The notes: a model not told the origin generated them from the sequence alone. DNA of 42,662 nucleotides from Caldimicrobium sp. (GCA_025059715.1 JANXCE010000018.1:1-42662); one strand, 5' to 3'. Shown: positions 26,085 to 34,828, counted from the stretch's first letter. Translations and numbers: made by a program.

Positions 26085-26163
26085 AGGATTTCACCCATAC
26101 AATTTTTCTTAAAGTTTAGAAATTGAAAAAAATTTTTCAAGGGCTTCTTTTTTGGGAAAAAAG

Positions 26164-26192
26164 GTTATAACTTAACTATATATGAGACACAA
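26164..26192 (-). promoter_or_regulatory. candidate sigma-70 promoter for the pnp operon
   Basis: Minus strand: -35 TTGTGT (26192-26187), 17-nt spacer, -10 TATAAC (26169-26164). Transcription would start near 26157 and give a leader of about 70 nt. The leader contains the perfect inverted repeat TTGAAAAA/TTTTTCAA (26124-26141), which might fold next to the pnp ribosome site. The -35 is weak. Confidence 0.35.
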
Positions 26193-26241
26193 ACACTACA
26201 AGGGGAATAAATGGGTAAATGAATATCTTAGTGTAAAATAA
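26182..26241 (+). CDS. possible 19-residue leader peptide upstream of smsC
   Basis: ATG at 26182 to TAA at 26241 encodes a basic 19-residue peptide starting MRHKHYKGNKWVNEY. It ends 29 nt before the smsC ATG. No ribosome site is visible; a TATATA sequence lies directly upstream, so only leaderless expression is plausible. The frame is short enough to be chance. Confidence 0.2.
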   Translation: MRHKHYKGNKWVNEYLSVK

Positions 26242-26270
26242 TCACCTACATGACATAGGGAGGTTTTGCT

Positions 26271-27020
26271 ATGGTAGAAAATCTTTTGGAAGTAAAAGAC
26301 TTGTGGGTAGAGGTAGAGGGAAGAGAGGTCTTAAGGGGTATAAACCTTACTATACCCCTTGGAGAGACCCACATAATCTTTGGGAGAAACGGCTCGGGAA
26401 AGACCTCTCTACTCATGACCATTATGGGTTTTCCTACCTATAAGGTGAAGCATGGTCAGATTCTATTTAAAGGAGAGGATATAACAAAAATGCCTCCCTA
26501 TGAAAGAGCCAAGAAAGGTATCGGCATTATGTTTCAAAGACCACCCACTATAAAGGGGGTAAAGGTAAGGGAAATTCTTAAACTTATTTCCAAGGAAAAT
26601 GGGGCAAAGATTGAAGAATTGGCGCGGGCCTTTCAATTTGAAGGTTTTCTGGGAAGGGAATTAAATAAGGGGTTTTCGGGAGGAGAACTAAAAAAGAGTG
26701 AACTCTTGCAACTTTTGATTCAGGATCCCCAGCTCGTGCTTCTTGATGAACCTGAATCAGGGGTTGATTTAGAAAACATTCATCTCATCGGACAAATGAT
26801 AAGGAAATTACTCCAAAAGGATCTTCACCGGAAAAGAACCAAAAGTGGACTCATCATTACTCATACGGGCTTTATTCTTCAGTATGTGCCTGCAGATTTA
26901 GGTTATGTAATTATGAATGGAGAAATCTACTGTAAAGGAAATCCCTTAGAAATCTTTGAAGGCATTCAAAAATTTGGCTACGAAGGTTGTCAACAATGTC
27001 TAAAAAGATGCGAATTTTAG
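26271..27020 (+). CDS. smsC: SufC-like Fe-S assembly ATPase (SmsC)
   Basis: 249 residues of the SufC ABC-ATPase family. Walker A is GRNGSGKT (near 38), the Q-loop region is MFQRPPTIKGV, the signature is FSGGELKKSELLQLL and Walker B is LVLLDEPESGVD. The FSGGE/KKSE wording is characteristic of SufC rather than transporters. Paired with a single SufB/D-like gene it fits the SUF-like minimal system (SmsCB) described for anaerobes and archaea. The C-terminus ends with three cysteines in CQQCLKRCEF, which could bind metal or cluster. GGGAGG precedes the ATG. No sufS, sufU or sufE is adjacent, so the sulfur source is open. Confidence 0.88.
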   Translation: MVENLLEVKDLWVEVEGREVLRGINLTIPLGETHIIFGRNGSGKTSLLMTIMGFPTYKVKHGQILFKGEDITKMPPYERAKKGIGIMFQRPPTIKGVKVREILKLISKENGAKIEELARAFQFEGFLGRELNKGFSGGELKKSELLQLLIQDPQLVLLDEPESGVDLENIHLIGQMIRKLLQKDLHRKRTKSGLIITHTGFILQYVPADLGYVIMNGEIYCKGNPLEIFEGIQKFGYEGCQQCLKRCEF

Positions 27021-27035
27021 AAAGGAGGAGCTTTT

Positions 27036-28193
27036 ATGGCAGAACATCTGTTAGACATCAAATCCTTTAAATCTGCAAAGGAGGCTCAGATTCCCGAGGA
27101 TCTTTCAGGGCTCTCCCCTGAGGAGCAGGAAAGACTAAAACTACTTGGTCTGGACGAAAAGCTACCCCATGAAGGAGAATATGTTCAGATAGATGCCAAA
27201 CCTATTCTTTGTAAAAGAAAGGTTGAAGGCCTTGAAATTATGCCTATTTCAAAAGCTCTAAAGACCTTTGATCGTATAGGGGATTATTTTTGGAAGGCTC
27301 TTTCTCCGGAAAAGGACGAATTTACGAAGGCTACCGCCGAGGACCTCGATGACGGATATTTCATCAGGGTGCTACCTAATCATAAACTTATTTATCCCGT
27401 GCAGACCTGCCTCTACATTCGCACTGACAATATAGCTCAAAAGGTGCACAACATAGTAATTGTAGAAGAAGGAGCAGAACTTAATTTAGTAACTTCTTGT
27501 TCCGTTCATCCTAACATTGGGTCTGCCTTACATATTGGAATTTCTGAATTTTATGTAAAAAGAGGAGGTAAGTTAACCTTTACTATGGTGCACATGTGGG
27601 CCGAAAACATAGCGGTTCGCCCAAGAACAGGAATCCTCGTTGAAGAAGGGGGCACATACATCTCTACCTATGTTAGTTTATTCCCGGTAAAAAGCATCCA
27701 ATCCGCACCAGTCTGCAGGCTTCTTGGGCCCTCGGCTACAGCCTCCTTTATAAGTATCATCGTCAATCACAAAGACTCCCATATAGATCTCGGGAGTGAA
27801 GTATATCTTGAAGGGGAAGATACCCGAACAGAGATAATTTCTCGTAATGTAGTCTATGGGGGAAAAAACATTGCCAGAGGTAAAATTGTAGCTAAAGCTC
27901 CCAAAGTAAAGGGACATTTAGAGTGCCAAGGGCTTATGTTAAGTGATGAGGGGCTTATGATGGCTATCCCTGAACTTGACAGCTATTATTCCGACGTGGA
28001 ATTGACCCATGAAGCAGCAGTGGGTAAGATTGCCAGAGAAGAGGTTGAATATCTTATGGCAAGAGGACTAACCGAAGAAGAGGCAACCTCTCTTATTGTG
28101 AAGGGGTTTCTTTCAGTCAAAATTGAGGGCCTATCACCAGAATTGCAAAAGCAGATTGACAAAACCTTGGAACTTGCTAAATTAGGCTTTTAA
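27036..28193 (+). CDS. smsB: SufB/SufD-like Fe-S assembly scaffold (SmsB)
   Basis: 385 residues. After a variable N-terminal part the SufBD beta-helix runs from about 130 (IVIVEEGAELNLVTSCSVHP) to 310. KGHLECQGLML near 298 carries the cysteine equivalent to the essential SufB core cysteine, and LTHEAAVGKI near 328 carries the conserved histidine; RGLTEEEATSLIVKGFL is the family C-terminal motif. It would form a homodimeric scaffold with SmsC. It begins 16 nt after smsC with AAAGGAGG, and its TAA overlaps the hisC ATG by one base. Single SufB-like protein rather than a SufB plus SufD pair is the distinguishing feature. Confidence 0.88.
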   Translation: MAEHLLDIKSFKSAKEAQIPEDLSGLSPEEQERLKLLGLDEKLPHEGEYVQIDAKPILCKRKVEGLEIMPISKALKTFDRIGDYFWKALSPEKDEFTKATAEDLDDGYFIRVLPNHKLIYPVQTCLYIRTDNIAQKVHNIVIVEEGAELNLVTSCSVHPNIGSALHIGISEFYVKRGGKLTFTMVHMWAENIAVRPRTGILVEEGGTYISTYVSLFPVKSIQSAPVCRLLGPSATASFISIIVNHKDSHIDLGSEVYLEGEDTRTEIISRNVVYGGKNIARGKIVAKAPKVKGHLECQGLMLSDEGLMMAIPELDSYYSDVELTHEAAVGKIAREEVEYLMARGLTEEEATSLIVKGFLSVKIEGLSPELQKQIDKTLELAKLGF

Positions 28194-29290
28194 TGAATGA
28201 GAAACCATGGTTAAAGAATATAAAGCCCTATCCTCCTGGTAAAACCTTAGAGGAATTAAAAAAAGAGCTTCAACTGGATGGGCCTATCTATAAACTCAAT
28301 TCTAATGAAAATCCCTTAGGTCCCTCACCAAAGGTAATCTCTGTGCTTGCTGAGGCCTTACAAGAGATCCATCTTTATCCCGAAGCAAGCTATTTATCCC
28401 TCAGAACTTCCATAGCAGAAAAGTGGAATATCTCTCCAGAGGAGATTATCCTCGGCAATGGCTCTAATGAGGTCATAGAGTTCATCTTTAAGGCCTATCT
28501 AAATCCTGAAGATGAGATTATCATTAGCACCCCTTCCTTTTTGATGTATGAGAAATTTGCAGAGATATACGGAGTTAGGGTAATTAAGATACCACTTGAT
28601 AAAAACCTCAATCACGATTTTGTAGCTATAATAGACTCTATCACCCCTAAGGTAAAGGCTATTTTTATTGATCACCCTCACAATCCTACGGGTCAAGTTC
28701 ACCCCAAGGAGATTTGGGAAAACCTCTTGAAAGCTTTACCCAAGGAAATTCTCTTGGTGATAGATGAGGCCTATGGAGACTTTATTGAAGATCCCGAAGT
28801 TCCACAGGGTATAGAATTTTTTAGAGCAGGCTATCAGGTATTAATCCTCAGAACCTTTTCCAAAGCCTTTGGACTTGCTGGATTAAGGCTCGGTTATGGC
28901 ATGGGACCAAGGGAAATAATCAATACCTTAAATAAGGTAAGACAACCCTTTAATGTTAATATATTAGCAGTTAAGGCTGGGCTTGCCTCGCTAAAGGATA
29001 GAGAGTATGCGGAAAATTATGTTAACTTAGTTAAAAAAGAAAGGGCCTATCTCACAAGGGCATTAAAGGAGCTTGGATTTAAAGTTTATCCCTCCCAAGC
29101 TAATTTCCTTATGGTTGACTTTGGCAAGCAATGTTCTTTAATTTACGAAGGCCTACTTAAAAGGGGTATAATCCTTAGACCTCTTAAGGCTTATGGATTC
29201 CCCACTGCCCTAAGAATTACCATCGGAAACGAAGAAGCAAATAGAGTTCTGGTTGAAAATTTGAATTGGCTTATTAAAGAGGTTAATTAA
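28193..29290 (+). CDS. hisC: histidinol-phosphate aminotransferase
   Basis: 365 residues, fold-type I PLP enzyme. LNSNENPLGPSPKV opens the enzyme core, NGSNEVIEFIF binds the cofactor phosphate, IDHPHNPTGQVH holds the conserved Asn, and the Schiff-base lysine is in RTFSKAFGLAGLRLGY near 224. It makes histidinol phosphate in histidine synthesis, and homologues also transaminate aromatic 2-oxo acids. It is translationally coupled to smsB (TAATG), an unusual pairing; no other his gene is in the window, so the assignment rests on sequence alone. Confidence 0.9.
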   Translation: MNEKPWLKNIKPYPPGKTLEELKKELQLDGPIYKLNSNENPLGPSPKVISVLAEALQEIHLYPEASYLSLRTSIAEKWNISPEEIILGNGSNEVIEFIFKAYLNPEDEIIISTPSFLMYEKFAEIYGVRVIKIPLDKNLNHDFVAIIDSITPKVKAIFIDHPHNPTGQVHPKEIWENLLKALPKEILLVIDEAYGDFIEDPEVPQGIEFFRAGYQVLILRTFSKAFGLAGLRLGYGMGPREIINTLNKVRQPFNVNILAVKAGLASLKDREYAENYVNLVKKERAYLTRALKELGFKVYPSQANFLMVDFGKQCSLIYEGLLKRGIILRPLKAYGFPTALRITIGNEEANRVLVENLNWLIKEVN

Positions 29291-29292
29291 AA

Positions 29293-31746
29293 ATGTCTAT
29301 GAAGGACTTACCCCTATCGCTAATATTTGATGAGAATTTTACTGTCCTAAAACACAACAAAAATATCGGAGAAATACTTGAATGTGACCTAAAGCAATGC
29401 CACCTCAAAGAGCTTTTGACTTACGAGAGTTTTAATAATCTGAAGAAGTTACTACTAAAGAGACCACCCAGCTATATCGAATTAACCTTCACTACACCTA
29501 AAGGGGAGTTCCTTCACTTCAGAGGAAGAATTAGAAAATTCCAAAGTTCTGGAAAGAATCTCTACTTATTGCACGGCTATGAACTATCTTCTTCAAAGCT
29601 TTGGGAATTTTATGTTAAGTTTTTATTGATTATCAATAGAATTATTATGCAAGCTAAAACAGAGGAGGAACTCTACCAACAAATCTGCAAAAGTTTAGTT
29701 GAAGATTTAGGCTTTAGATTTGTTTGGATCGGTATACCGGACTGGGATTCTAAAAAAGTAATTCCCAAATTTTACTATGGTTATGAAAGTGACTATCTAA
29801 GCAAAACTTCCATCTCCTTAGATCCTAATCTCCCAGAATGTAGAAACTTAATAGCTAAAGCTTTCCGAGAGGAAGAAATTTCCATAGATCTCGATAGCAG
29901 AGGTAATCTAGATAGTGTAGACTTTAGAGGGGGCAATTTAAAAGGAAAATACCTCTCCAGTGTAGCAATCCCCATTTTTGTCAAAGGATGCCTAAGAGCA
30001 ATCCTGAATATCAATTCCTCAGAGCCGCACTTCTTTACTGAAGAAGCTGAGATGCTTTTCCAGAAACTCAAAGAAAATATAGAATATGCTCTAGAGAAAA
30101 TAGATAGAGATATTGTTTACTATATTTTAAATCTTAGTATAGAAAATTCAGATTTATGGTTATTTGTTTTAAATGATCAAGGTAAGATCCTCTATGTAAA
30201 TCCTATCGTGAAAATACTTACTGGTTATGAAGAAGAGGAGATTTTGAATAGAACATTAGATGATATATCTGTTAAACAACAAATCCTTACTCCAGAAGTT
30301 TTGGATTTGCTTAGAAGTGGCGTAAGTCATAGTGGTGTCTACACCTTACTAAAAAAAAGTGGAGAAAATATATATTTAAATCTTAAACTGTTACCTGCCC
30401 ACCTATCCAGTGATAAACTCCACATTGTGGCCATAGGCAGAGACATCAATCTTGAATTAGCCCTAACGGAAAGTATTGAAAAATTACACCACACAGATGT
30501 GCTTACAGGTTGTTACAATTTAAAGGGTCTTAGCATGCTCATAAATAGGATTCTTCCTCTTTCAAAGAACTGGGCCTTAGTGGTGGTCATTGACATCTAT
30601 CAGTTCTCTTATATTAACGAGTATTATGGTTTTGACACAGGAGATGAGATACTAAGGAAGCTTGCTACGGCTCTAAAGGATCTTCTGAGAGATCTGTCTA
30701 AAAGTGAAGACCTTTTAGCGCGTGTTTCTGCAGATGAGTTCCTAATACTTATCTTCATGGAAGAACACGAGGATATTCCTAAATATTTAGGCCTACTTCT
30801 TTATCGTTTAAAGAAAATCTTTGCCTCTATAGCAAAAGTTCCACTAAAATTCAACCTTGGGATGTCTGTTTATCCCCAAGATGGGACAAATATGGAGGAG
30901 CTCTATCAAAAAGCTAAAGTAGCCTTAAATTTTGCTCAGAAGGAAGGGCCAGGGGTTACCAAATTCTATGGAAAAACCATGGAAATACAAGTTCAAAAGA
31001 CCTTAGAGGTTGAGTCTTTAATTGAAGAGGCTCTATCTAAAAATTATTTTGTCTTCTATTTTCAGCCCTACTTTTATACCACCACTCTAAACTTAGCTGG
31101 AGCAGAGGCCCTGGTAAGAATAAGAACTCCGGATGGTAGGATTATCCCCCCTGGGATGTTTATAGAAGTTCTTGAAAAATCTCCCTATCGAAGAGATTTT
31201 GAGATTTGGGCAATTCAAACTATTGTCCAAAAGATCAATCACTTTAATTTCTCCTTAGGATTAAATCTTTACCCAGAAACCCTTTTAGATCGTAACTTCT
31301 GGAAAGAGGTTGCACCAGCCCTTAACGAATTAAAGGCACCTCTTGTTTTAGAGATAACTGAAAGAGGTTTAATGAAGGAGCCAGATCTTGCCCTAAACAT
31401 AATCTCCGAATTAGTTACAGCGTATCCTATGATTAAATTAGCCCTGGATGATTTTGGCACAGGTTACAGTAATATGTCTTACTTAAGATCCTTCCCTATT
31501 AGCTATCTCAAAATCGATTACTCCTTTACTAAGGATATACTTCAGGGCAGTAAAGAGCAGGGATTAGTAAAGATCATCATTGATCTTGGTCACATTCTCT
31601 CCGCTAAGGTTTTAGCAGAAGGAGTGGAAACCTATGAGCAAGTAAAAGTCCTTGATATCATGGGTTGCGACTTAGTTCAAGGCTTCTATTTTGATAGACC
31701 TCTCCCTGAAGAGGAATTTATTAAGAAGTATATCCTAATTAACTAA
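29293..31746 (+). CDS. PAS/GAF/PAS-degenerate GGDEF-EAL cyclic-di-GMP protein
   Basis: 817 residues, soluble. A PAS-like N-terminus (1-105), GAF (about 115-275), PAS (about 285-390), GGDEF-type domain (400-560) and EAL domain (575-815). The GGDEF signature is VSADEF at about 479-484, so the glycines are lost and cyclase activity is doubtful. The EAL domain keeps its metal and base residues: AEALVR near 605, GLNLYPETL, LEITERG, ALDDFGTGYS, YLKIDYSF, LAEGVET and LVQGFYFDRPL. The protein is therefore likely a c-di-GMP phosphodiesterase controlled by its sensory domains, possibly with GTP binding to the degenerate domain. It lies 2 nt after hisC and overlaps tonB antisense by 12 nt. Confidence 0.93.
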   Translation: MSMKDLPLSLIFDENFTVLKHNKNIGEILECDLKQCHLKELLTYESFNNLKKLLLKRPPSYIELTFTTPKGEFLHFRGRIRKFQSSGKNLYLLHGYELSSSKLWEFYVKFLLIINRIIMQAKTEEELYQQICKSLVEDLGFRFVWIGIPDWDSKKVIPKFYYGYESDYLSKTSISLDPNLPECRNLIAKAFREEEISIDLDSRGNLDSVDFRGGNLKGKYLSSVAIPIFVKGCLRAILNINSSEPHFFTEEAEMLFQKLKENIEYALEKIDRDIVYYILNLSIENSDLWLFVLNDQGKILYVNPIVKILTGYEEEEILNRTLDDISVKQQILTPEVLDLLRSGVSHSGVYTLLKKSGENIYLNLKLLPAHLSSDKLHIVAIGRDINLELALTESIEKLHHTDVLTGCYNLKGLSMLINRILPLSKNWALVVVIDIYQFSYINEYYGFDTGDEILRKLATALKDLLRDLSKSEDLLARVSADEFLILIFMEEHEDIPKYLGLLLYRLKKIFASIAKVPLKFNLGMSVYPQDGTNMEELYQKAKVALNFAQKEGPGVTKFYGKTMEIQVQKTLEVESLIEEALSKNYFVFYFQPYFYTTTLNLAGAEALVRIRTPDGRIIPPGMFIEVLEKSPYRRDFEIWAIQTIVQKINHFNFSLGLNLYPETLLDRNFWKEVAPALNELKAPLVLEITERGLMKEPDLALNIISELVTAYPMIKLALDDFGTGYSNMSYLRSFPISYLKIDYSFTKDILQGSKEQGLVKIIIDLGHILSAKVLAEGVETYEQVKVLDIMGCDLVQGFYFDRPLPEEEFIKKYILIN

Positions 31747-32469
31747 AATACCCCCTTCAGCACGAAACTCTATCCGTAGTCTCATTTCTCTATCTACGGG
31801 CAATGGATTTACCGCAATTAAACATCGTTCTACAGCTTGATTAAACTGAGGGTCTTCCCCTTTTTTAAGATAGGTTATTTTCCTTATTACTCCTGTGGAA
31901 CTAATCTCTAACTCAACCAGAGCAAAGAGATTTTTCTTGTTCCTTAGATAGATGGGAATCTCAAAGTGGTTCTGAAACTTTCTTTTGATCAGAAAGAGAT
32001 ACTCCTCTGAGAGTTTTTCATCTGCTGCCGATGGCGGAGTCTGGGACTTAGATCCTCCCATGAGAGCCTGCGCTTCCTCATGTTTCTTTTCTCCCCCCCT
32101 CCTCTTCTCTAAGTGGGCTAATTTATCTCTTAGAAAACTGCTCTCATCCTCGGGGATATCTTTGATTTTTCTACTTCCCTTAAGCCTATTTAATCTCTCC
32201 TGCAAAAGGGATTCTTCCTCGTTATAACTTTTAGGGAATGGGATTTGTCTCTTTACAGAGGTTTTCATTTCAACCTCAGGTAAAGGAGTAGATTTAGTAG
32301 GTTCAGTTATAGAATTAGGTCTGGCAAGTTCCGCAGGGATAGAGGGAATTTCGATGAGGGTGATTTTGATGTTTTCTCTTGGTCTCATAGTGAAGGTGAG
32401 GCTTAGGAGTAAAGTTGTGAAGATAAGAAAATTTATAGCAAAGGAGAGGGAAAGCGATAAAAATTTCAT
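31735..32469 (-). CDS. tonB: TonB-family energy transducer
   Basis: 244 residues. One N-terminal membrane helix (about 5-28, LSFAINFLIFTTLLLSLTF), a charged proline-containing periplasmic linker with coiled-coil character (LQERLNRLKGSRKIKDI near 90), and a TonB C-terminal domain (about 155-244) with LFALVELEISSTGVIRKI and the family-type ending LRIEFRAEGG. It would couple the proton gradient, via an ExbB/ExbD motor, to outer-membrane transport. ExbD lies 24 nt upstream, but ExbB is missing here. A TolA-type role is possible given the ExbD/TolR ambiguity. Confidence 0.82.
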   Translation of the reverse strand: MKFLSLSLSFAINFLIFTTLLLSLTFTMRPRENIKITLIEIPSIPAELARPNSITEPTKSTPLPEVEMKTSVKRQIPFPKSYNEEESLLQERLNRLKGSRKIKDIPEDESSFLRDKLAHLEKRRGGEKKHEEAQALMGGSKSQTPPSAADEKLSEEYLFLIKRKFQNHFEIPIYLRNKKNLFALVELEISSTGVIRKITYLKKGEDPQFNQAVERCLIAVNPLPVDREMRLRIEFRAEGGILVN

Positions 32470-32493
32470 TATAATTTCGCTACAGTAATGCCT

Positions 32494-32892
32494 TTAATTA
32501 TCTGGTAGGGTTAACAATCCAATATGAGTAAAACCAGCTCTTTTAACTTCTGATAAAACCTTGGCCACAATTTCATATAGGGCTCTTCGGTCAGCCTCTA
32601 TTTGGACTTCCTCTACAAGCTTGTTTCGCTTTGCCTCTGCAAGCCAGCGTGAAAGCCTCTCTAAGGGAATTACCTGACCGTTAATCTTAATCTCTCCCTT
32701 TTCAGTGATAGTAATTTTAAGAGGTTTATTTTCTTTCTGAGTAATTGGAGAATCCTTTGTTTTAGGTAGTTCTACCTCCAAACCTGAGGTTAAAAGGGGA
32801 GCAGTGATCATAAAGATTATAAGTATCACTAAAACAATATCTACTAAGGGAATGACATTAATTTCCTCTTGAAGGCGAGGCCTTAATTTCAT
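32494..32892 (-). CDS. exbD: ExbD/TolR family protein
   Basis: 132 residues, standard length. INVIPLVDIVLVILIIFMIT near 11-30 is the single membrane helix with the essential aspartate; the periplasmic domain includes LKITITEKGEIKINGQ and VQIEADRRALYEIVAKVL. It forms the proton channel with ExbB or TolQ. It starts 1 nt after the ykgJ stop. The expected exbB/tolQ partner is not in the window. Confidence 0.92.
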   Translation of the reverse strand: MKLRPRLQEEINVIPLVDIVLVILIIFMITAPLLTSGLEVELPKTKDSPITQKENKPLKITITEKGEIKINGQVIPLERLSRWLAEAKRNKLVEEVQIEADRRALYEIVAKVLSEVKRAGFTHIGLLTLPDN

Positions 32893-32893
32893 A

Positions 32894-33634
32894 TCACCAG
32901 TTTAGGTTTTCCTCAGTAATAATTTTGTCTCTGATAATTATTAAAGCTTTCTGTAAAAGCCCTTCCGAATCCTTGGCTAAGTCCTCTTCTTGAAAAAAGG
33001 GGAGTTCCTTAGCTTTGATAAATTCTCTCAAAGCGTCTAAATCGTATGCCAGAACATATATCAGATCCAAAAGCTCACCGGTAAGAGGGATGTGGGCAAA
33101 CTTTTGTCGCTTTAGAACAATCTCTCCCCATAAGTCATTGTAATAATGATAGATCTCAAGCCCCTGTTCTTTGATGAAATCCTTTACTTGGATAGGTCTA
33201 TTTTCATAATGTCCTTTACAGTGTGTTTCTCTGATGATTTTGTAAAGTTCTATTCTATCGCCACTCTCACTTTCCGCAAAATACCTGGCAAGGGGATAGG
33301 TTCTACAAGAAGCAGGCCTGTGGGGGTATACTTCACAACCTTCTTTCACATTTAAAAAGGGACAGGAGTAATCGTAGGGATTCATATTTACGGAAATTAT
33401 AGGCAATTGTGTTACCTCTCCAATATAAAATTCCCCGTATCTTTCCAAAAATTCCTCGGTAGTAAGATTTAAGGCCGTTCTTAATCTCAACAAATCATAA
33501 GGGGAAAGCACTAATTTAACATCATAACAACATCGGTTGAAGCAGACTATATCTTTATGACAGGCAAAGGAAAAGGTATCTTCAAGGGTGAGATCCTTAG
33601 GGTCAAAGACTAAATTATAATGGGGAAGATGCAT
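32894..33634 (-). CDS. YkgJ-family cysteine-cluster protein
   Basis: 246 residues. CHKDIVCFNRCC near 25-36 is the YkgJ CX5CX3CC cluster; CPFLNVKEGCEVYPHRPASCRTYPL near 95-120 (positions given only) and THCKGHY continue the metal-binding cysteines. YkgJ proteins are predicted zinc or Fe-S proteins without known function. The gene is coupled by TAATG to the fbp stop upstream and lies 1 nt before exbD, so it is embedded in a four-gene transcript whose members have no obvious common job. Confidence 0.85.
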   Translation of the reverse strand: MHLPHYNLVFDPKDLTLEDTFSFACHKDIVCFNRCCYDVKLVLSPYDLLRLRTALNLTTEEFLERYGEFYIGEVTQLPIISVNMNPYDYSCPFLNVKEGCEVYPHRPASCRTYPLARYFAESESGDRIELYKIIRETHCKGHYENRPIQVKDFIKEQGLEIYHYYNDLWGEIVLKRQKFAHIPLTGELLDLIYVLAYDLDALREFIKAKELPFFQEEDLAKDSEGLLQKALIIIRDKIITEENLNW

Positions 33635-34773
33635 TATTCCGCTACTTCGCCCTCAGTAATAAATTTTGGTTTGCCTGTATCCACTAATTTAAATCTATCT
33701 TTTAGTTTTTCCAGCACCTTAGGTAAGGTTGTATATTCCATTTCTTCAGGAGGGAGTCTGTGGGGCTCAAAGATGCCTTGTCGACGGAGGTAGTTAGCCA
33801 TGTGGCTGGCATCCATTCTGGCATGATCAAAGGCTGGATCGTCAAAGAGATCCACTGGTCCAATAAGATGTCCCTCGCAAATCTGATAACCTGCCGCAAT
33901 GACCCTTGGTGGCCCGTCAAAGCGCGTGGGTTTTGCCTGAGCAAAGGAAACAGGCATAAGAGGTCCAGTATGAGACCCTCTCATCCAACCCTCGACGAAC
34001 CAGGGACGGGCAAAGGGCTCAAGCACCTCACCTACTGCAGGGAAACCACTTTGACACCTCACTATTAAAACAGGATCATCCTTTCCTACATATCTTCCAG
34101 CCATTAAAGAGAGCTTTTGAGTTGAAGCTACCGCTCCAATTTCTCCATCCTTTTTACGGTAAACCGCCCTTACACAATACCTACTGGTTGCTCCAATGAA
34201 CACCATGAGGTCATAGAGTTCCTCCGGAGTCTTAAGTTGTATACTCATTCCGCTATAAACATCCATAACCTCAAAGATGAAACCCTCATGCATGGAGGGA
34301 TCAATAACAAGTCCTGCGGTATTCATAGGATCGGCAAACATCTCATAAAGGGGTAAATTCCAAGCACTGGGAGAGGTCTTATCCGCAAAAAAGACAATAA
34401 CAGGCTCACTCTTTCTCTCTTCAAATTCCATTTCTGCAACCCCGGGGCCCATTCCCTTCACATTTCCAGAAAAGGCATCAGTCAAAAGATCTTGCCCCGC
34501 TCCATACATTTTCAATTTTTTAGCCACTTCGGTTCCCTCTTTGAAGGCATTCCAGGCTAACTCATGAACCTCCGTGGAATCTAACCCCCGTGTATGGGTC
34601 ATCACCAGAGCTATGTCATCACCACAGGAAATAACTGAGACATCCTTAAGAAGTCCACTGTCGCGACCTTCAAGAGCTACCTCTTTTACACGATTTAGGA
34701 CCTCAGAATGCACCGAAGAATGTCCTACAAAACCTCCAATATCTGCCTTGATTACTGAAAGGGTAAGCTTCAT
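33634..34773 (-). CDS. fbp: fructose-1,6-bisphosphate aldolase/phosphatase (archaeal type)
   Basis: 379 residues, matching the bifunctional FBPA/P (class V FBPase). The N-terminus LSVIKADIGGFVGHSSVH carries the first metal-binding residues; SCGDDIALVMTHTRG, GAGQDLLTDAFSGNVKGMGPG, FFADKTSPSAWNLPLYEMF and FDDPAFDHAR are family signatures. It condenses triose phosphates and dephosphorylates the product, making gluconeogenesis one-way. It is typical of archaea and of deep-branching thermophilic bacteria that grow autotrophically. GGAGG precedes ATG and a strong promoter is visible. It heads the fbp-ykgJ-exbD-tonB transcript. Confidence 0.95.
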   Translation of the reverse strand: MKLTLSVIKADIGGFVGHSSVHSEVLNRVKEVALEGRDSGLLKDVSVISCGDDIALVMTHTRGLDSTEVHELAWNAFKEGTEVAKKLKMYGAGQDLLTDAFSGNVKGMGPGVAEMEFEERKSEPVIVFFADKTSPSAWNLPLYEMFADPMNTAGLVIDPSMHEGFIFEVMDVYSGMSIQLKTPEELYDLMVFIGATSRYCVRAVYRKKDGEIGAVASTQKLSLMAGRYVGKDDPVLIVRCQSGFPAVGEVLEPFARPWFVEGWMRGSHTGPLMPVSFAQAKPTRFDGPPRVIAAGYQICEGHLIGPVDLFDDPAFDHARMDASHMANYLRRQGIFEPHRLPPEEMEYTTLPKVLEKLKDRFKLVDTGKPKFITEGEVAE

Positions 34774-34828
34774 AAAACCCTCCTTAATTAAAAATCTTTA
34801 TACTAATTTTTGAGCAATTATAGTATAT

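Noticed and set aside
26124-26141. Inverted repeat TTGAAAAA/TTTTTCAA as an intrinsic terminator
   Set aside because: The stem is almost purely A/T, has no proper loop and lies in a divergent promoter region, not after a gene.
33760-34068. 102-codon plus-strand frame
   Set aside because: It lies fully antisense to fbp, whose protein matches its family throughout; composition is that of a shadow frame.
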